64,000 bases of DNA from Chitinophaga pinensis (GTDB lineage Bacteria > Bacteroidota > Bacteroidia > NS11-12g > UBA955): assembly GCA_945888525.1 (NCBI GenBank), contig CAMDAF010000010.1, forward strand, positions 1 through 64,000. Reading direction: 5' to 3'. This document shows, piece after piece, positions 20,097 through 28,460 of this stretch. Both the position numbers and the translations under genes were made by a program. Position 1 is the stretch's first letter. Every line of letters starts with the position of its first letter. The notes beneath the pieces were generated by a model. The model made no database searches, was not told the DNA's origin, and saw nothing but the letters and a program-made list of their open reading frames with translations.

Positions 20097-20961
20097 AGGA
20101 TTATTTCTAGCGGTTTTTATTTTATTTTATTCATTACTTAGTGCACAAAGTGATGGAATATTATGGAAGATAAGCGGCAATGGATTGACAAAACCAAGCT
20201 ACCTTTTTGGCACAATTCATGCGTATTGTGACAAGGATAAGATTTTTACGGACGATTTTATAAGCACTTTTAAGTCGGTAGATGTGGTGGCAATGGAGTT
20301 GAATCTAAATGATTTTTCGACCTTTGTTTATTTGATGAAGGCATCAATGAAGGCCAGCGAAAAACCTATATCTTCATTTTTAACGCAGAATGAAACTTAC
20401 CTTTTAGACAGTATTTGTCATAAAATACTCGGTGATTCTTTGGTAAATCTTGACAAACGTTCTCCCATATCTTTGCTTAGTAAGATGTACTTATCTGATT
20501 CTATTATTGGATGTTCACCAATTCCATTAGATTTTATTGTAGCTGAACTTGCCAAACGCAACAACAAAGAATCTTATGGATTAGAATCACCTCAATTTCA
20601 AGACAGTCTTTTGAATAATATTCCTGACAGTATACAGGTAAAATGGTTGTTGGAATTTGCAATGAATATCGAACAAGCCAAATTAGATTTCAAAAACTTA
20701 CTAAAGGCCTATGATTCCCAGCAATCAAAATCTATTTATGAAATATCCTTTAGAACATCACCTGAAATGTTGTTTTTAAAAGATGTACTTTTAGATAATA
20801 GAAATAAAAATTGGGTAAATTATTTGCTAAGAAATATTCACACTAAATCATATTTTGTTGCCGTTGGTGCCGCTCATATCGCTGGCGAATTTGGTATGGT
20901 AGAATTGTTGAGAAAAAATGGATTCCAATTAGATCCAATAATGATTAAATTTAATAAATAA
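20086..20961 (+). CDS. TraB/GumN family protein, exported
   Basis: The ATG at 20086 gives a signal peptide (MKLRGLFLAVFILFYSLLSAQ) and overlaps the lspA stop by 11 bases; the tracked start at 20053 would place 11 extra residues before it. The mature protein shows the TraB/GumN hallmarks: YLFGTIH near the N-terminus, YGLES in the middle, and VAVGAAHIAGE near the C-terminus. The family belongs to the Tiki/ChaN/EreA-like fold and includes putative metal-dependent proteases, but its substrate in bacteria is unknown. Probably periplasmic. It is the fourth gene of the ileS operon. Confidence 0.85.
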   Translation: MKLRGLFLAVFILFYSLLSAQSDGILWKISGNGLTKPSYLFGTIHAYCDKDKIFTDDFISTFKSVDVVAMELNLNDFSTFVYLMKASMKASEKPISSFLTQNETYLLDSICHKILGDSLVNLDKRSPISLLSKMYLSDSIIGCSPIPLDFIVAELAKRNNKESYGLESPQFQDSLLNNIPDSIQVKWLLEFAMNIEQAKLDFKNLLKAYDSQQSKSIYEISFRTSPEMLFLKDVLLDNRNKNWVNYLLRNIHTKSYFVAVGAAHIAGEFGMVELLRKNGFQLDPIMIKFNK

Positions 20962-20966
20962 ATAGA

Positions 20967-21620
20967 ATGAAACTTTTAAGATTATACATACTTTATAGAT
21001 TGTTTTTTGCACTAGGTTTGCTAGTTGCAGGTATACTCTCTCACTTGTTTGCCGACGTTATATTGGCTTGGATTTTATACATTTTAGCGGTTGTATCTGT
21101 TGTGCTTCATTACATGATAGGAACCATGCGTTTGGTTAAGGATGCAGTTGAGGATGGCGATGTTGAGTTGGCTCAGGCATACATAAGGAAAATAAAATAC
21201 CCCAATTTGCTGGTTAAACCAATTCGTTCAGCCTACTTTATGTTGCAAAGTACAATGTCTATGGCAACCAATGATTTGACAACTGCAGAATCGAATATCC
21301 GCAAAAGCATGAACACTAAGTCGTCTTTGGCTGGCGATATGCAAGGAACCAATCTGATGCAATTGGGATTTATACAAATGCGTCAAGGTAAAACCAAAGA
21401 AGGCAGGGCAAATTTACTAGCAGCTATTCAAGCGGGTATTCCAGATAAAGAAAGCTTAGCGGGTGTTTATTTACAATTGTGTTCTTTGGAAATTCAAAGA
21501 CAGCAGAATAAGTCAGGTAAGGCTTATTTCAGAAAGGCTAAAGCATTAAATCCTAAATCAAAGGAGATTGTTGAGCAAATTAAAATTATGGAAAAGTCTA
21601 TCAGTAGACTTCCTGGATAG
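20967..21620 (+). CDS. Membrane-anchored TPR-like protein of unknown function
   Basis: The 217-aa protein has two N-terminal transmembrane helices (residues about 8-28 and 31-51) followed by a soluble helical region with weak tetratricopeptide character (QLGFIQMRQGKTKEGRANLLAAI; SGKAYFRKAKALNPKSKEIVEQI). I do not recognise a named family. It starts six bases after the GumN-like gene and ends the ileS operon, with a strong terminator 20 bases later. A scaffold role at the inner membrane is a guess from the TPR-like segment. Confidence 0.75.
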   Translation: MKLLRLYILYRLFFALGLLVAGILSHLFADVILAWILYILAVVSVVLHYMIGTMRLVKDAVEDGDVELAQAYIRKIKYPNLLVKPIRSAYFMLQSTMSMATNDLTTAESNIRKSMNTKSSLAGDMQGTNLMQLGFIQMRQGKTKEGRANLLAAIQAGIPDKESLAGVYLQLCSLEIQRQQNKSGKAYFRKAKALNPKSKEIVEQIKIMEKSISRLPG

Positions 21621-21640
21621 TTTGGTTTAAAATTTATAGC

Positions 21641-21667
21641 AAAGGCAGATTGTAAAATCTGCCTTTT
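21641..21667 (+). terminator. Rho-independent terminator after the ileS operon
   Basis: The stem AAAGGCAGAT pairs with ATCTGCCTTT across a short loop and is followed by a run of Ts. Confidence 0.9.
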
Positions 21668-21855
21668 TTTGTGCTAAACTTATGTTCGATTCCATTGAAA
21701 CGGGTTCCAATTGTATACAAACGCTTAATGCTGTTTAATTTATTTACAACGTTAATTTATTTCAAAACGAATCGTTATTAAACGATGAAATGGAACCTTT
21801 TAACTCATAATTTAAGCAACTCAACTAATTTTTTTAAATATATATTTTTCAAGGC

Positions 21856-21863
21856 TAACTTTG
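21856..21863 (+). promoter_or_regulatory. Bacteroidota -7 box
   Basis: TAACTTTG matches TAnnTTTG and ends 13 bases before the ATG of the first small lipoprotein gene. Confidence 0.5.
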
Positions 21864-21876
21864 ATAAAAAACATTT

Positions 21877-22257
21877 ATGAAGAACAATTTTACCATTAAA
21901 TTTATTTCAATCTTATTTTTCAGTTTAGTATTTTTCATCGCATCTTGTAGCAAGAAAACCGATGACTCAACTGGCGCCAATGTAATACCTGCCAAAACAC
22001 TCAACAAAAGCATATTGACGCCCAAAAAATGGTATAGCCAAGGAAGCTCCTTTGTTCACGATTTAAAGGCTGGTGGAATGTATGGAACCATGGGTGGAAC
22101 ATGGCAATGGAAAAACAACTCTGACACATTGCAAATCGTTACCCAATCTGGTTATCCAGATACGTTTTGGAAAGTGTATTGGAATACCAGCAATGAAATG
22201 GAATGTGAAAAAGTTGGGACTTTTACAAAATTACTGTACAAAGACGTCGCTTGGTAG
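21877..22257 (+). CDS. Small lipoprotein, tandem paralogue 1
   Basis: The 126-aa protein has a type II signal peptide with lipobox IASC (MKNNFTIKFISILFFSLVFFIASCSKK). The mature part carries TLNKSILTPKKWYSQGSS, GTWQWKNNSDTLQIV and WKVYWNTSNEMECEKVG, all shared with the next gene, so the two arose by tandem duplication. The compact, Trp-rich beta-like pattern (GTWxWKNNSDTL) recalls lipocalin-like lipoproteins of Bacteroidota, but no family can be named. It has its own promoter-like box and no visible terminator before the next gene. Confidence 0.85.
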   Translation: MKNNFTIKFISILFFSLVFFIASCSKKTDDSTGANVIPAKTLNKSILTPKKWYSQGSSFVHDLKAGGMYGTMGGTWQWKNNSDTLQIVTQSGYPDTFWKVYWNTSNEMECEKVGTFTKLLYKDVAW

Positions 22258-22312
22258 ATATTTGTGTTAATTAATAATAGGCCTTAAATTTTTTTTGTTG
22301 TCATTGCAGCCT

Positions 22313-22320
22313 TATTTTTG
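22313..22320 (+). promoter_or_regulatory. Bacteroidota -7 box
   Basis: TATTTTTG matches TAnnTTTG, 23 bases before the second lipoprotein ATG. A TTTG at 22294-22297 is 15 bases upstream, shorter than the usual spacing. Confidence 0.4.
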
Positions 22321-22343
22321 GCGCTACAACAATTTAAATTTTA

Positions 22344-22703
22344 ATGAAAAAGCAAACTTTCAAATCTCTATTATGGCTTTCATTGCCGTTAATTACTTTA
22401 TTTATTAGCTCGTGTAAGAAGTCTTCAGACTCTAACCCTTCTAACACGCTTAACAAGGCAACATTAACCACCAAGGCTTGGTATAACCAAGGAGGGTCAA
22501 TTATCCATGATTTCAGGGGCAATGGTATTTACGCAAATACTGGAACTTGGAAATGGAAAAACAATTCTGATACACTTGAGATAGTGCCGTCATCGGGTGG
22601 TTTCAAAACGTATTGGAAAATGTATTGGAACACAGACCGCGAAATGAACTGTCAACGCGTAGGAACACCTTCTGCAGAACTATACAAAGACCAACTTTGG
22701 TAG
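22344..22703 (+). CDS. Small lipoprotein, tandem paralogue 2
   Basis: The 119-aa protein has lipobox ISSC (LITLFISSCKKSSDS) and the same core as its neighbour: TLNKATLTTKAWYNQGGS, IHDFRGNGIYANTGTWKWKN, and WKMYWNTDREMNCQRVG. The shared C-terminal form 'LYKDxxW' ends both proteins. Function is unknown. A terminator follows 17 bases after the stop. Confidence 0.85.
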   Translation: MKKQTFKSLLWLSLPLITLFISSCKKSSDSNPSNTLNKATLTTKAWYNQGGSIIHDFRGNGIYANTGTWKWKNNSDTLEIVPSSGGFKTYWKMYWNTDREMNCQRVGTPSAELYKDQLW

Positions 22704-22720
22704 TTAAGAACTTGAATTTT

Positions 22721-22747
22721 AAAATGCCCCCAAAAGGGGCATTTTTT
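22721..22747 (+). terminator. Rho-independent terminator
   Basis: The stem AAATGCCCC pairs with GGGGCATTT around CAAAA and ends in Ts. Confidence 0.88.
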
Positions 22748-22807
22748 ATTTACCATGTTTTGTATTAAAGGTTTAAAATCTGTGTATATGCATTCTATTA
22801 ATTGTCT

Positions 22808-22815
22808 TACTTTTG
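22808..22815 (+). promoter_or_regulatory. Bacteroidota -7 box for thyA
   Basis: TACTTTTG matches TAnnTTTG and ends only four bases before the ATG at 22820. The mRNA would be leaderless or nearly so, and this box lies inside the six-codon extension of the tracked ORF (22802). Confidence 0.5.
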
Positions 22816-22819
22816 TTTC

Positions 22820-23617
22820 ATGCTTAATCAGTATGAGAATTTTCTAAAATACGTTTATGAAAATGGCACACTCAAAAGTGACCGCACAGGCACAGGTACC
22901 AAAAGTATTTTTGGTTATCAAATGAGATTTGATCTCAATGAAGGTTTTCCATTAATAACGACAAAGAAAGTTCATTTAAAATCAATTATACATGAGTTGC
23001 TTTGGTTTTTAAAGGGTGAAACCAACATTGCATATTTAAAAGAGAATGGGGTTCGGATTTGGGATGAATGGGCAGACGAGAAAGGAAATCTGGGCCCAGT
23101 TTATGGCAAGCAATGGAGAAGTTGGGCATGTCCTGATGGGCAAGTTATTGACCAAATTACGGATATAGTAAAAACATTAAAGACCAATCCAGATAGTAGG
23201 CGTATGATTGTTTCTGCATGGAACCCGGCCGATTTGCCTCAAATGGCTTTGGCTCCATGTCATTGTATGTTTCAATTCTATGTTGCTGATGGAAAGTTAT
23301 CTTGTCAATTGTACCAAAGAAGTGCTGACATATTTTTAGGCGTGCCATTTAATATAGCTTCTTATGCATTATTAACCATGATGTTGGCTCAGGTATGTGG
23401 CTTAAAATATGGCGATTTTGTTCATACTTTTGGAGATGCACATATTTACACCAATCACTTTGAGCAGGTCGAATTGCAATTATCTAGAGCATCAAATGCG
23501 TATCCAACTATGAAATTGAATGCAAATGTTGACTCAATTTTTGACTTTAAATACGAAGACTTTACATTAGAAAATTATAACCCTCACCCAGCAATTAAAG
23601 CTCCAGTTGCGGTTTAA
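22820..23617 (+). CDS. thyA: Thymidylate synthase
   Basis: The enzyme methylates dUMP to dTMP using 5,10-methylene-THF. The catalytic cysteine is C147 in [12 protein letters not shown]; the N-terminal [11 protein letters not shown] phosphate loop, the [12 protein letters not shown] box and the [10 protein letters not shown] motif are intact. The 265-aa length is standard. The tracked start (TTG at 22802) adds MSYFCF and overlaps the promoter box; the ATG giving [12 protein letters not shown] matches family N-termini. ftsX follows 15 bases downstream, so the two are probably co-transcribed. dUMP would come from dut (minus strand near 51 kb). Confidence 0.97.
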   Translation: MLNQYENFLKYVYENGTLKSDRTGTGTKSIFGYQMRFDLNEGFPLITTKKVHLKSIIHELLWFLKGETNIAYLKENGVRIWDEWADEKGNLGPVYGKQWRSWACPDGQVIDQITDIVKTLKTNPDSRRMIVSAWNPADLPQMALAPCHCMFQFYVADGKLSCQLYQRSADIFLGVPFNIASYALLTMMLAQVCGLKYGDFVHTFGDAHIYTNHFEQVELQLSRASNAYPTMKLNANVDSIFDFKYEDFTLENYNPHPAIKAPVAV

Positions 23618-23632
23618 GCAATTCGATTTTTA

Positions 23633-24532
23633 TTGCTAAATTTGACAAAGATTTTGAAACAAGAAAAAACATATAAAAAGCGCACTTCATTTTGGCCAAC
23701 CATAATCAGTATGACATTGGTTTTATTTATTGTTGGCTTGCTAGGTGTGGTCTCCATTTATGCCAAGCATTTGGCAAAGTTTTATCAGCAAAATTTTGAG
23801 GTGTTTGTGTTTTATACGGATTCAACAGATGCAGATCAAGCAAAACAAATAGAATTACAAGTTAAGAAGTTATCGTTTGTAAATTCAACAGTTTTTATAG
23901 ACCGTGAAATTGCAGCTAGAAAAGAAATTAAAAGACTTGGGAATGATTTCATTAAAACTTTGGGCTACAATCCAATACCACACACTTTGCAGTTAAACAT
24001 CAAAGCAGATTTTGCAGACGAGGGTAAAATGGACCAAATTGAAAAGCAACTAAGACTTCTGCCCAATGTTGATGATGTAAAATATGCTAAGGATGATTTG
24101 GGAAAAAATCTATTAACTCAAATCAATAAAAACTTTAAAACGGTAGAATTTATCTTACTTGCCTTGGCCGTGATTTTTCTTATAATTGCTTTGGCTTTAA
24201 TTAACAGCACAGTCAGAATAAACATGTTTGCTCGCCGCTTTATAATAAAGAGTATGCAGTATGTTGGTGCTTCGGATTGGTTTATTGTTAGACCTTTCTT
24301 AGGCATGTATTCAATTTATGCGCTTTTGTCAGTTTCTCTTGCCATTTCAATGCTATCGGGCATTGTATATTTAGTAGAAACGCATCTTCAGCAAAATAAC
24401 TGGCAATTATTTATTGTACAGTATGCAAGTTTAGCCGGATTTTTATTAGTTTTGGCCCTACTTATTTCGTTGATTAGTGTGTTCTTCTCTACGAAGCGGT
24501 ATTTAAAATTAAAAATAGACCAACTTTATTAA
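23633..24532 (+). CDS. ftsX: Cell division permease-like protein FtsX
   Basis: The 299-aa protein has an N-terminal transmembrane helix (about 22-45), an extracytoplasmic domain (about 46-170; VFIDREIAARKEIKRLG), and three C-terminal helices (about 175-198, 220-245, 265-288), the FtsX/MacB-fold layout. With the ATPase FtsE (not in this window) it couples divisome state to peptidoglycan hydrolysis. An EnvC-like activator is encoded at 46271-47542, consistent with that pathway. The start is TTG at 23633 (LLNLTKIL); there is no ATG before the first helix, so the exact start is uncertain. It lies between thyA and DUF3098 and uppP. Confidence 0.93.
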   Translation: MLNLTKILKQEKTYKKRTSFWPTIISMTLVLFIVGLLGVVSIYAKHLAKFYQQNFEVFVFYTDSTDADQAKQIELQVKKLSFVNSTVFIDREIAARKEIKRLGNDFIKTLGYNPIPHTLQLNIKADFADEGKMDQIEKQLRLLPNVDDVKYAKDDLGKNLLTQINKNFKTVEFILLALAVIFLIIALALINSTVRINMFARRFIIKSMQYVGASDWFIVRPFLGMYSIYALLSVSLAISMLSGIVYLVETHLQQNNWQLFIVQYASLAGFLLVLALLISLISVFFSTKRYLKLKIDQLY

Positions 24533-24538
24533 AATTAT

Positions 24539-24814
24539 ATGGCAGCTCCAAATAAATCAAAAATCGTAAAACAGCCAGAAAAGAAGGCAATACCAACTAT
24601 GGTATTTAAAAAGGAAAATTACATTCTACTTATTGCAAGTGTTGCAGTAATTGTAATAGGTTTTATCGTTATGGGAAGCGGAAAAGATTTACCTTTTGAT
24701 GCTCCAATCAAAATAACAGTAGCCCCTATAATTGTATTGTTAGGGTTCGGTTTAGGTGTTTTTTCAATTCTATACACACCGAAAGAGCAAGAAGCTCAAG
24801 AAGATTCTAAGTGA
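24539..24814 (+). CDS. DUF3098 small membrane protein
   Basis: The 91-aa protein has a basic cytoplasmic N-terminus and two transmembrane helices (about 29-47 and 58-79) joined by MGSGKDLPFDAPIKIT. This matches DUF3098, a Bacteroidota family usually encoded between ftsX and uppP, exactly as here. No function is established; the fixed neighbourhood suggests a link to the divisome or undecaprenyl-phosphate recycling. Its stop overlaps the uppP start (GTGA). Confidence 0.88.
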   Translation: MAAPNKSKIVKQPEKKAIPTMVFKKENYILLIASVAVIVIGFIVMGSGKDLPFDAPIKITVAPIIVLLGFGLGVFSILYTPKEQEAQEDSK

Positions 24815-25617
24815 ATTTAATAGATGCTATTATAATAGCTGTCATAGAAGGATTAACAGAGTATTTGCCTGTTTCTTCTACAGCCCATATGATATTTACA
24901 AGTTCATTTCTTGGTATTGAAAAGGATGAGTTTGTAAAAATGTTTCAAGTTTCTATCCAATTTGGAGCTATACTCTCAGTTGTTGTGGCGTATAGAGAGA
25001 AATTTTTTAATCTAAGCAATCTTAAATTTTATTTTAAATTGGCTTTTGCCGTCATTCCAGCTTTGGTGCTCGGATATCTATTTGACGATAAAATAGAGGC
25101 AGTTTTAGAAAAGCCAATACCAATTGCCATTGCAATGATTATTGGAGGAGTTGTTCTCTTGTTTATTGATAAATTCTTTCAGAATCCAATTAAAATAAAA
25201 GATGAGCATATAACGTATAAAAATGCAATTACTATTGGATTTTGGCAATGTTTGGCAATGATGCCCGGTGTTAGCCGTTCAGCAGCATCAATTATTGGTG
25301 GCATGCACCAAAAGCTAGATAGAAAACTGGCTGCAGAATTTTCATTTTTTTTAGCTGTGCCTACTATGTTTGCAGTGACAGCCTACTCAATCTTTTTGAA
25401 AGATTGGAAATTGCCTTTGGGTGACAAGAAAGGATATGAAATGATATTATCCAATTCAGGCAATATTACTTTGTTTATTGCCGGGAATATAATTGCATTT
25501 ATTGTTGCATTAATTGCCATCAAGACCTTTGTTGGCATACTAAATAAATATGGGTTTAAACCCTTCGGTTGGTACCGCATTATTGCAGGTTCCTTAATTT
25601 TATTTGCCTTAACCTAG
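24811..25617 (+). CDS. uppP: Undecaprenyl-diphosphatase
   Basis: The multi-pass membrane enzyme dephosphorylates undecaprenyl diphosphate, recycling the lipid carrier for peptidoglycan and glycan synthesis. Both BacA/UppP signatures are present: EGLTEYLPVSSTAH near the N-terminus and MMPGVSRSAASIIGG near residue 150-165. Length 268 aa is normal. The start is GTG at 24811, overlapping the DUF3098 stop by four bases, which implies translational coupling. It is the last gene of the thyA-ftsX-DUF3098-uppP run. Confidence 0.96.
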   Translation: MNLIDAIIIAVIEGLTEYLPVSSTAHMIFTSSFLGIEKDEFVKMFQVSIQFGAILSVVVAYREKFFNLSNLKFYFKLAFAVIPALVLGYLFDDKIEAVLEKPIPIAIAMIIGGVVLLFIDKFFQNPIKIKDEHITYKNAITIGFWQCLAMMPGVSRSAASIIGGMHQKLDRKLAAEFSFFLAVPTMFAVTAYSIFLKDWKLPLGDKKGYEMILSNSGNITLFIAGNIIAFIVALIAIKTFVGILNKYGFKPFGWYRIIAGSLILFALT

Positions 25618-25691
25618 TTGTTTGCCATCAGGACTAAAAAATGGCGACCAATTGGTTTCCATATTGGTAGAGGCAACAAAGCTTTTGTGAA

Positions 25692-26864
25692 TTAATAAGT
25701 GAATGTACCGTTTTCGCCAATAATGCTAACATGTTTATGGCTTGAGTTCTCTACCCTGCCAATAACTTTTGCAGCGACTCCAAATGATTCAGAAATCTTG
25801 ATAATCTGATCAGCAAATTCTGCTTGTATGTAAATTTCTAAACGGTGCCCCATATTAAAAACTTTATACATTTCTTCCCAAGATGTTCCACTTTGAGCTT
25901 GAATTGTTTTGAATAAAATAGGCGTAGGGAATAATTGGTCTTTAATAATATGAAGGGGCGCTTGAACAAAGTGCAATACCTTGGTTTGAGCCCCGCCCGT
26001 GCAATGCACCATGCCATGTATGCTTTCTCTAAAATCCGCTAAAATAGATTTGATTATTGGCGCGTAAGTTCTGGTTGGAGATAGCACCATTTTTCCAGCG
26101 TCTAATGGAATGCCTTCAATTGTTGATGTCAGTTTTAAACTACCGGTATAGGCAAGTTCAGCAGACAATAAATCATCATATGATTCAGGGTATTTGCTGC
26201 GGTATTCTTTGTCAAAAACATCGTGTCTAGCACTGGTTAACCCATTGCTACCCATTCCTGCATTGTATGTTTTTTCATAAGTTGCCAATCCATCTGATGC
26301 CAAACCAATAATAACATCTCCATCTTGAATATTATGGTTAGAAATAATACCACTTCTTTTTGCTCTGGCAGTGACTGTGCTATCAACAATGATAGTTTTC
26401 ACTAAATCCCCAACATCAGCAGTTTCACCACCACCGCTAATTATATTTATACCATGCTCTTTTAAAGATTCAATAAAGTCTTCGGTGCCATTAATGATTT
26501 CAGCGATTACTTCACCTGGTATTCTCTTCTTGTTGCGGCCAATAGTGCTTGATAGCAAAAAGTTATCAGTTATGCCAACACACAGTAAATCGTCTATATT
26601 CATTACAATTGCGTCTTGAGCTATACCACGCCAAACGGAAATATCTCCTGTTTCTTTCCAATACAGGTATGCAAGACTGCTTTTTGTTCCAGCGCCATCA
26701 GCGTGAATTACGTTACAGAAATCAGGATCATTTCCTAAAACATCAGGAATAATTTTGCAGAAAGCTTGTGGGAATAAACCCTTGTCAATATGAGCAATTG
26801 CTTTATGTACGTCTTCTTTTTGAGAGGAAACGCCTCTTTCTGCGTATTTATCAGTAGGTTTCAT
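25692..26864 (-). CDS. purM: Phosphoribosylformylglycinamidine cyclo-ligase (AIR synthase)
   Basis: This ATP-dependent enzyme closes the imidazole ring in purine synthesis (FGAM to AIR). The N-terminal YAERGVSSQKEDVHKAI, the HADGAGTKSSLAYLYW glycine-rich segment, MNIDDLLCVG, ISGGGETADVGD and VHCTGGAQTKVL are all PurM family features. The 390-aa form is longer than the E. coli enzyme and is typical of Bacteroidota. It is transcribed alone, convergent with uppP. Confidence 0.95.
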   Translation of the reverse strand: MKPTDKYAERGVSSQKEDVHKAIAHIDKGLFPQAFCKIIPDVLGNDPDFCNVIHADGAGTKSSLAYLYWKETGDISVWRGIAQDAIVMNIDDLLCVGITDNFLLSSTIGRNKKRIPGEVIAEIINGTEDFIESLKEHGINIISGGGETADVGDLVKTIIVDSTVTARAKRSGIISNHNIQDGDVIIGLASDGLATYEKTYNAGMGSNGLTSARHDVFDKEYRSKYPESYDDLLSAELAYTGSLKLTSTIEGIPLDAGKMVLSPTRTYAPIIKSILADFRESIHGMVHCTGGAQTKVLHFVQAPLHIIKDQLFPTPILFKTIQAQSGTSWEEMYKVFNMGHRLEIYIQAEFADQIIKISESFGVAAKVIGRVENSSHKHVSIIGENGTFTY

Positions 26865-26872
26865 TAACCCTA

Positions 26873-26880
26873 CAAAAATA
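26873..26880 (-). promoter_or_regulatory. Bacteroidota -7 box for purM
   Basis: TATTTTTG on the minus strand matches TAnnTTTG and ends eight bases before the purM ATG, again leaving almost no leader. Confidence 0.5.
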
Positions 26881-26922
26881 CTAAAATCTACTGAAACAGA
26901 CTATTTTTAGAAACCGAAGAAT

Positions 26923-28452
26923 TTAATCAATTAAAAAGCTTGCAGAGATGATTAAGTTATTGGCGCGAACATTATTTGTAATTGCATAAGAAACGCCATT
27001 GCTGAGGGTGTAGGGCACAAAGTAATTTGCATAGCCACTATTAACAAAGGCGATATCAAACGCGTATCTTTTTTCTTTTATTCCCATGCCAAGGGTATAA
27101 ATATTATTGACCAGGCTCTTAACGTATGGCACAGCACCCTCTCTGTATGTTGAAGGATAGCGGGCATAACCGGCTCGAATTCTAAATTGATTCTGAATCA
27201 ACTCACCCCCAAGTCGAAGGTTAAGCACACTTGGATTCATGGATTTTTTGATGTTTAAATTTTCATCTGCGAATGCATAGTCTTTGGCATAAAGGTATGA
27301 TTGACTATAGTTCACAGATTCAAGATCTAAAGAAAGGAAGCCAAGATTTTTATTTACAAGACCTAAACTAAACACTTGTCTTCCTGGGACTGAAATTTTA
27401 TATTTATAAACGGTTGCGTCTGTTGTTGCAGTTGAGCTTTGTCTAAGGTCACCAAATTGGTCACGGGCTTGATAATCGAATTTAGATGTAATGGTGTAGC
27501 TGTACGAATCTGTTAAATTGAAGATTGTTGGCGAATGATAGGCATACCCAATTCTTATAAATTCATTTGGGGCTATATTAACGCCAAACTTTGCATTTAG
27601 GCCAATGCCATTTGTGCGTTGATATTGATCTAATACCACATAATCAATATCTTTAACCACCAATGGTTTGTTGTCTTTCTCTTTAAAACTATTGCTTTGA
27701 ACATAACGAACACTTTTTGCGCCTAAAGAGATGCCAAAAAGTAGTATGTGCTTATAATTACCTGCAAAACTTGCATTGTAGTCGCTTAGAGCTCCTTTTG
27801 TTAATATGTTGCCTTGCTGATTGACATTAACCGCTGCATTTTTTCCATAGGCCGAATTATAGGCCGGAGTAGGCGAAGTCGTATCTTTATCAAGCAACCA
27901 TGTTTGGTAGGCCAAATGTTCGAGTGAATATCTTGAAAAATTAATCGGAATATCGTTGGTGCCATTGGCCCTTTGAGCCCAGTCTTGGGTAATGCTACTT
28001 TCTTTGTTGTTGGCAGAAAATAGACTGCGCATGTTGTAGTTGTTTAGTCTATTGACATTGAAACCAAAAACAAAATTGACAAAACCTGCAGGCTTTTTAT
28101 TGTTATAATCTGCAGCAGGAAGGTTGACAATTAAGCCCAGATTAGGAACATTAAAATTGAATTTATTGTCGTTAAAGGTTTGGCCTATATAGCTTGCATT
28201 GTTTTTGGCATTGTAAAAACTTGCACTTAAATTCAATGAACTGCTTCTGAACCTTGCAAGCCCTGAAGGATTGATGCCTGCGCAAGAAGCATCGGCGCCT
28301 ATAGAACCAAAAGCACCTGCCACACCATATGATCTTGCAGTGCTGCCTATAGTTTGCATTGAATACCGAACAACATCTATTTCGTTTTGAGCTTTTAAGG
28401 AAAAACAAGAAAGAAAAACGAACAGAAAAAATTTAAAATTTAGCTTCAACAT
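26923..28452 (-). CDS. OmpP1/FadL-like outer-membrane beta-barrel protein
   Basis: The 509-aa protein has a signal peptide (LNFKFFLFVFLSCFSLKAQ) and an N-terminal plug-like segment RYSMQTIGSTARSYGVAGAF and GADASCAGINPSGLARF, characteristic of FadL/OmpP1-like transporters, followed by amphipathic strands rich in aromatic residues and a C-terminal segment ending LIISASFLID. FadL proteins move hydrophobic compounds across the outer membrane; the substrate here is unknown. The tracked start is a TTG (28458); the ATG at 28452 gives the same signal peptide. It follows the lipoprotein gene by eight bases and is likely in the same operon. Confidence 0.82.
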   Translation of the reverse strand: MLKLNFKFFLFVFLSCFSLKAQNEIDVVRYSMQTIGSTARSYGVAGAFGSIGADASCAGINPSGLARFRSSSLNLSASFYNAKNNASYIGQTFNDNKFNFNVPNLGLIVNLPAADYNNKKPAGFVNFVFGFNVNRLNNYNMRSLFSANNKESSITQDWAQRANGTNDIPINFSRYSLEHLAYQTWLLDKDTTSPTPAYNSAYGKNAAVNVNQQGNILTKGALSDYNASFAGNYKHILLFGISLGAKSVRYVQSNSFKEKDNKPLVVKDIDYVVLDQYQRTNGIGLNAKFGVNIAPNEFIRIGYAYHSPTIFNLTDSYSYTITSKFDYQARDQFGDLRQSSTATTDATVYKYKISVPGRQVFSLGLVNKNLGFLSLDLESVNYSQSYLYAKDYAFADENLNIKKSMNPSVLNLRLGGELIQNQFRIRAGYARYPSTYREGAVPYVKSLVNNIYTLGMGIKEKRYAFDIAFVNSGYANYFVPYTLSNGVSYAITNNVRANNLIISASFLID

Positions 28453-28460
28453 AATCAAAT

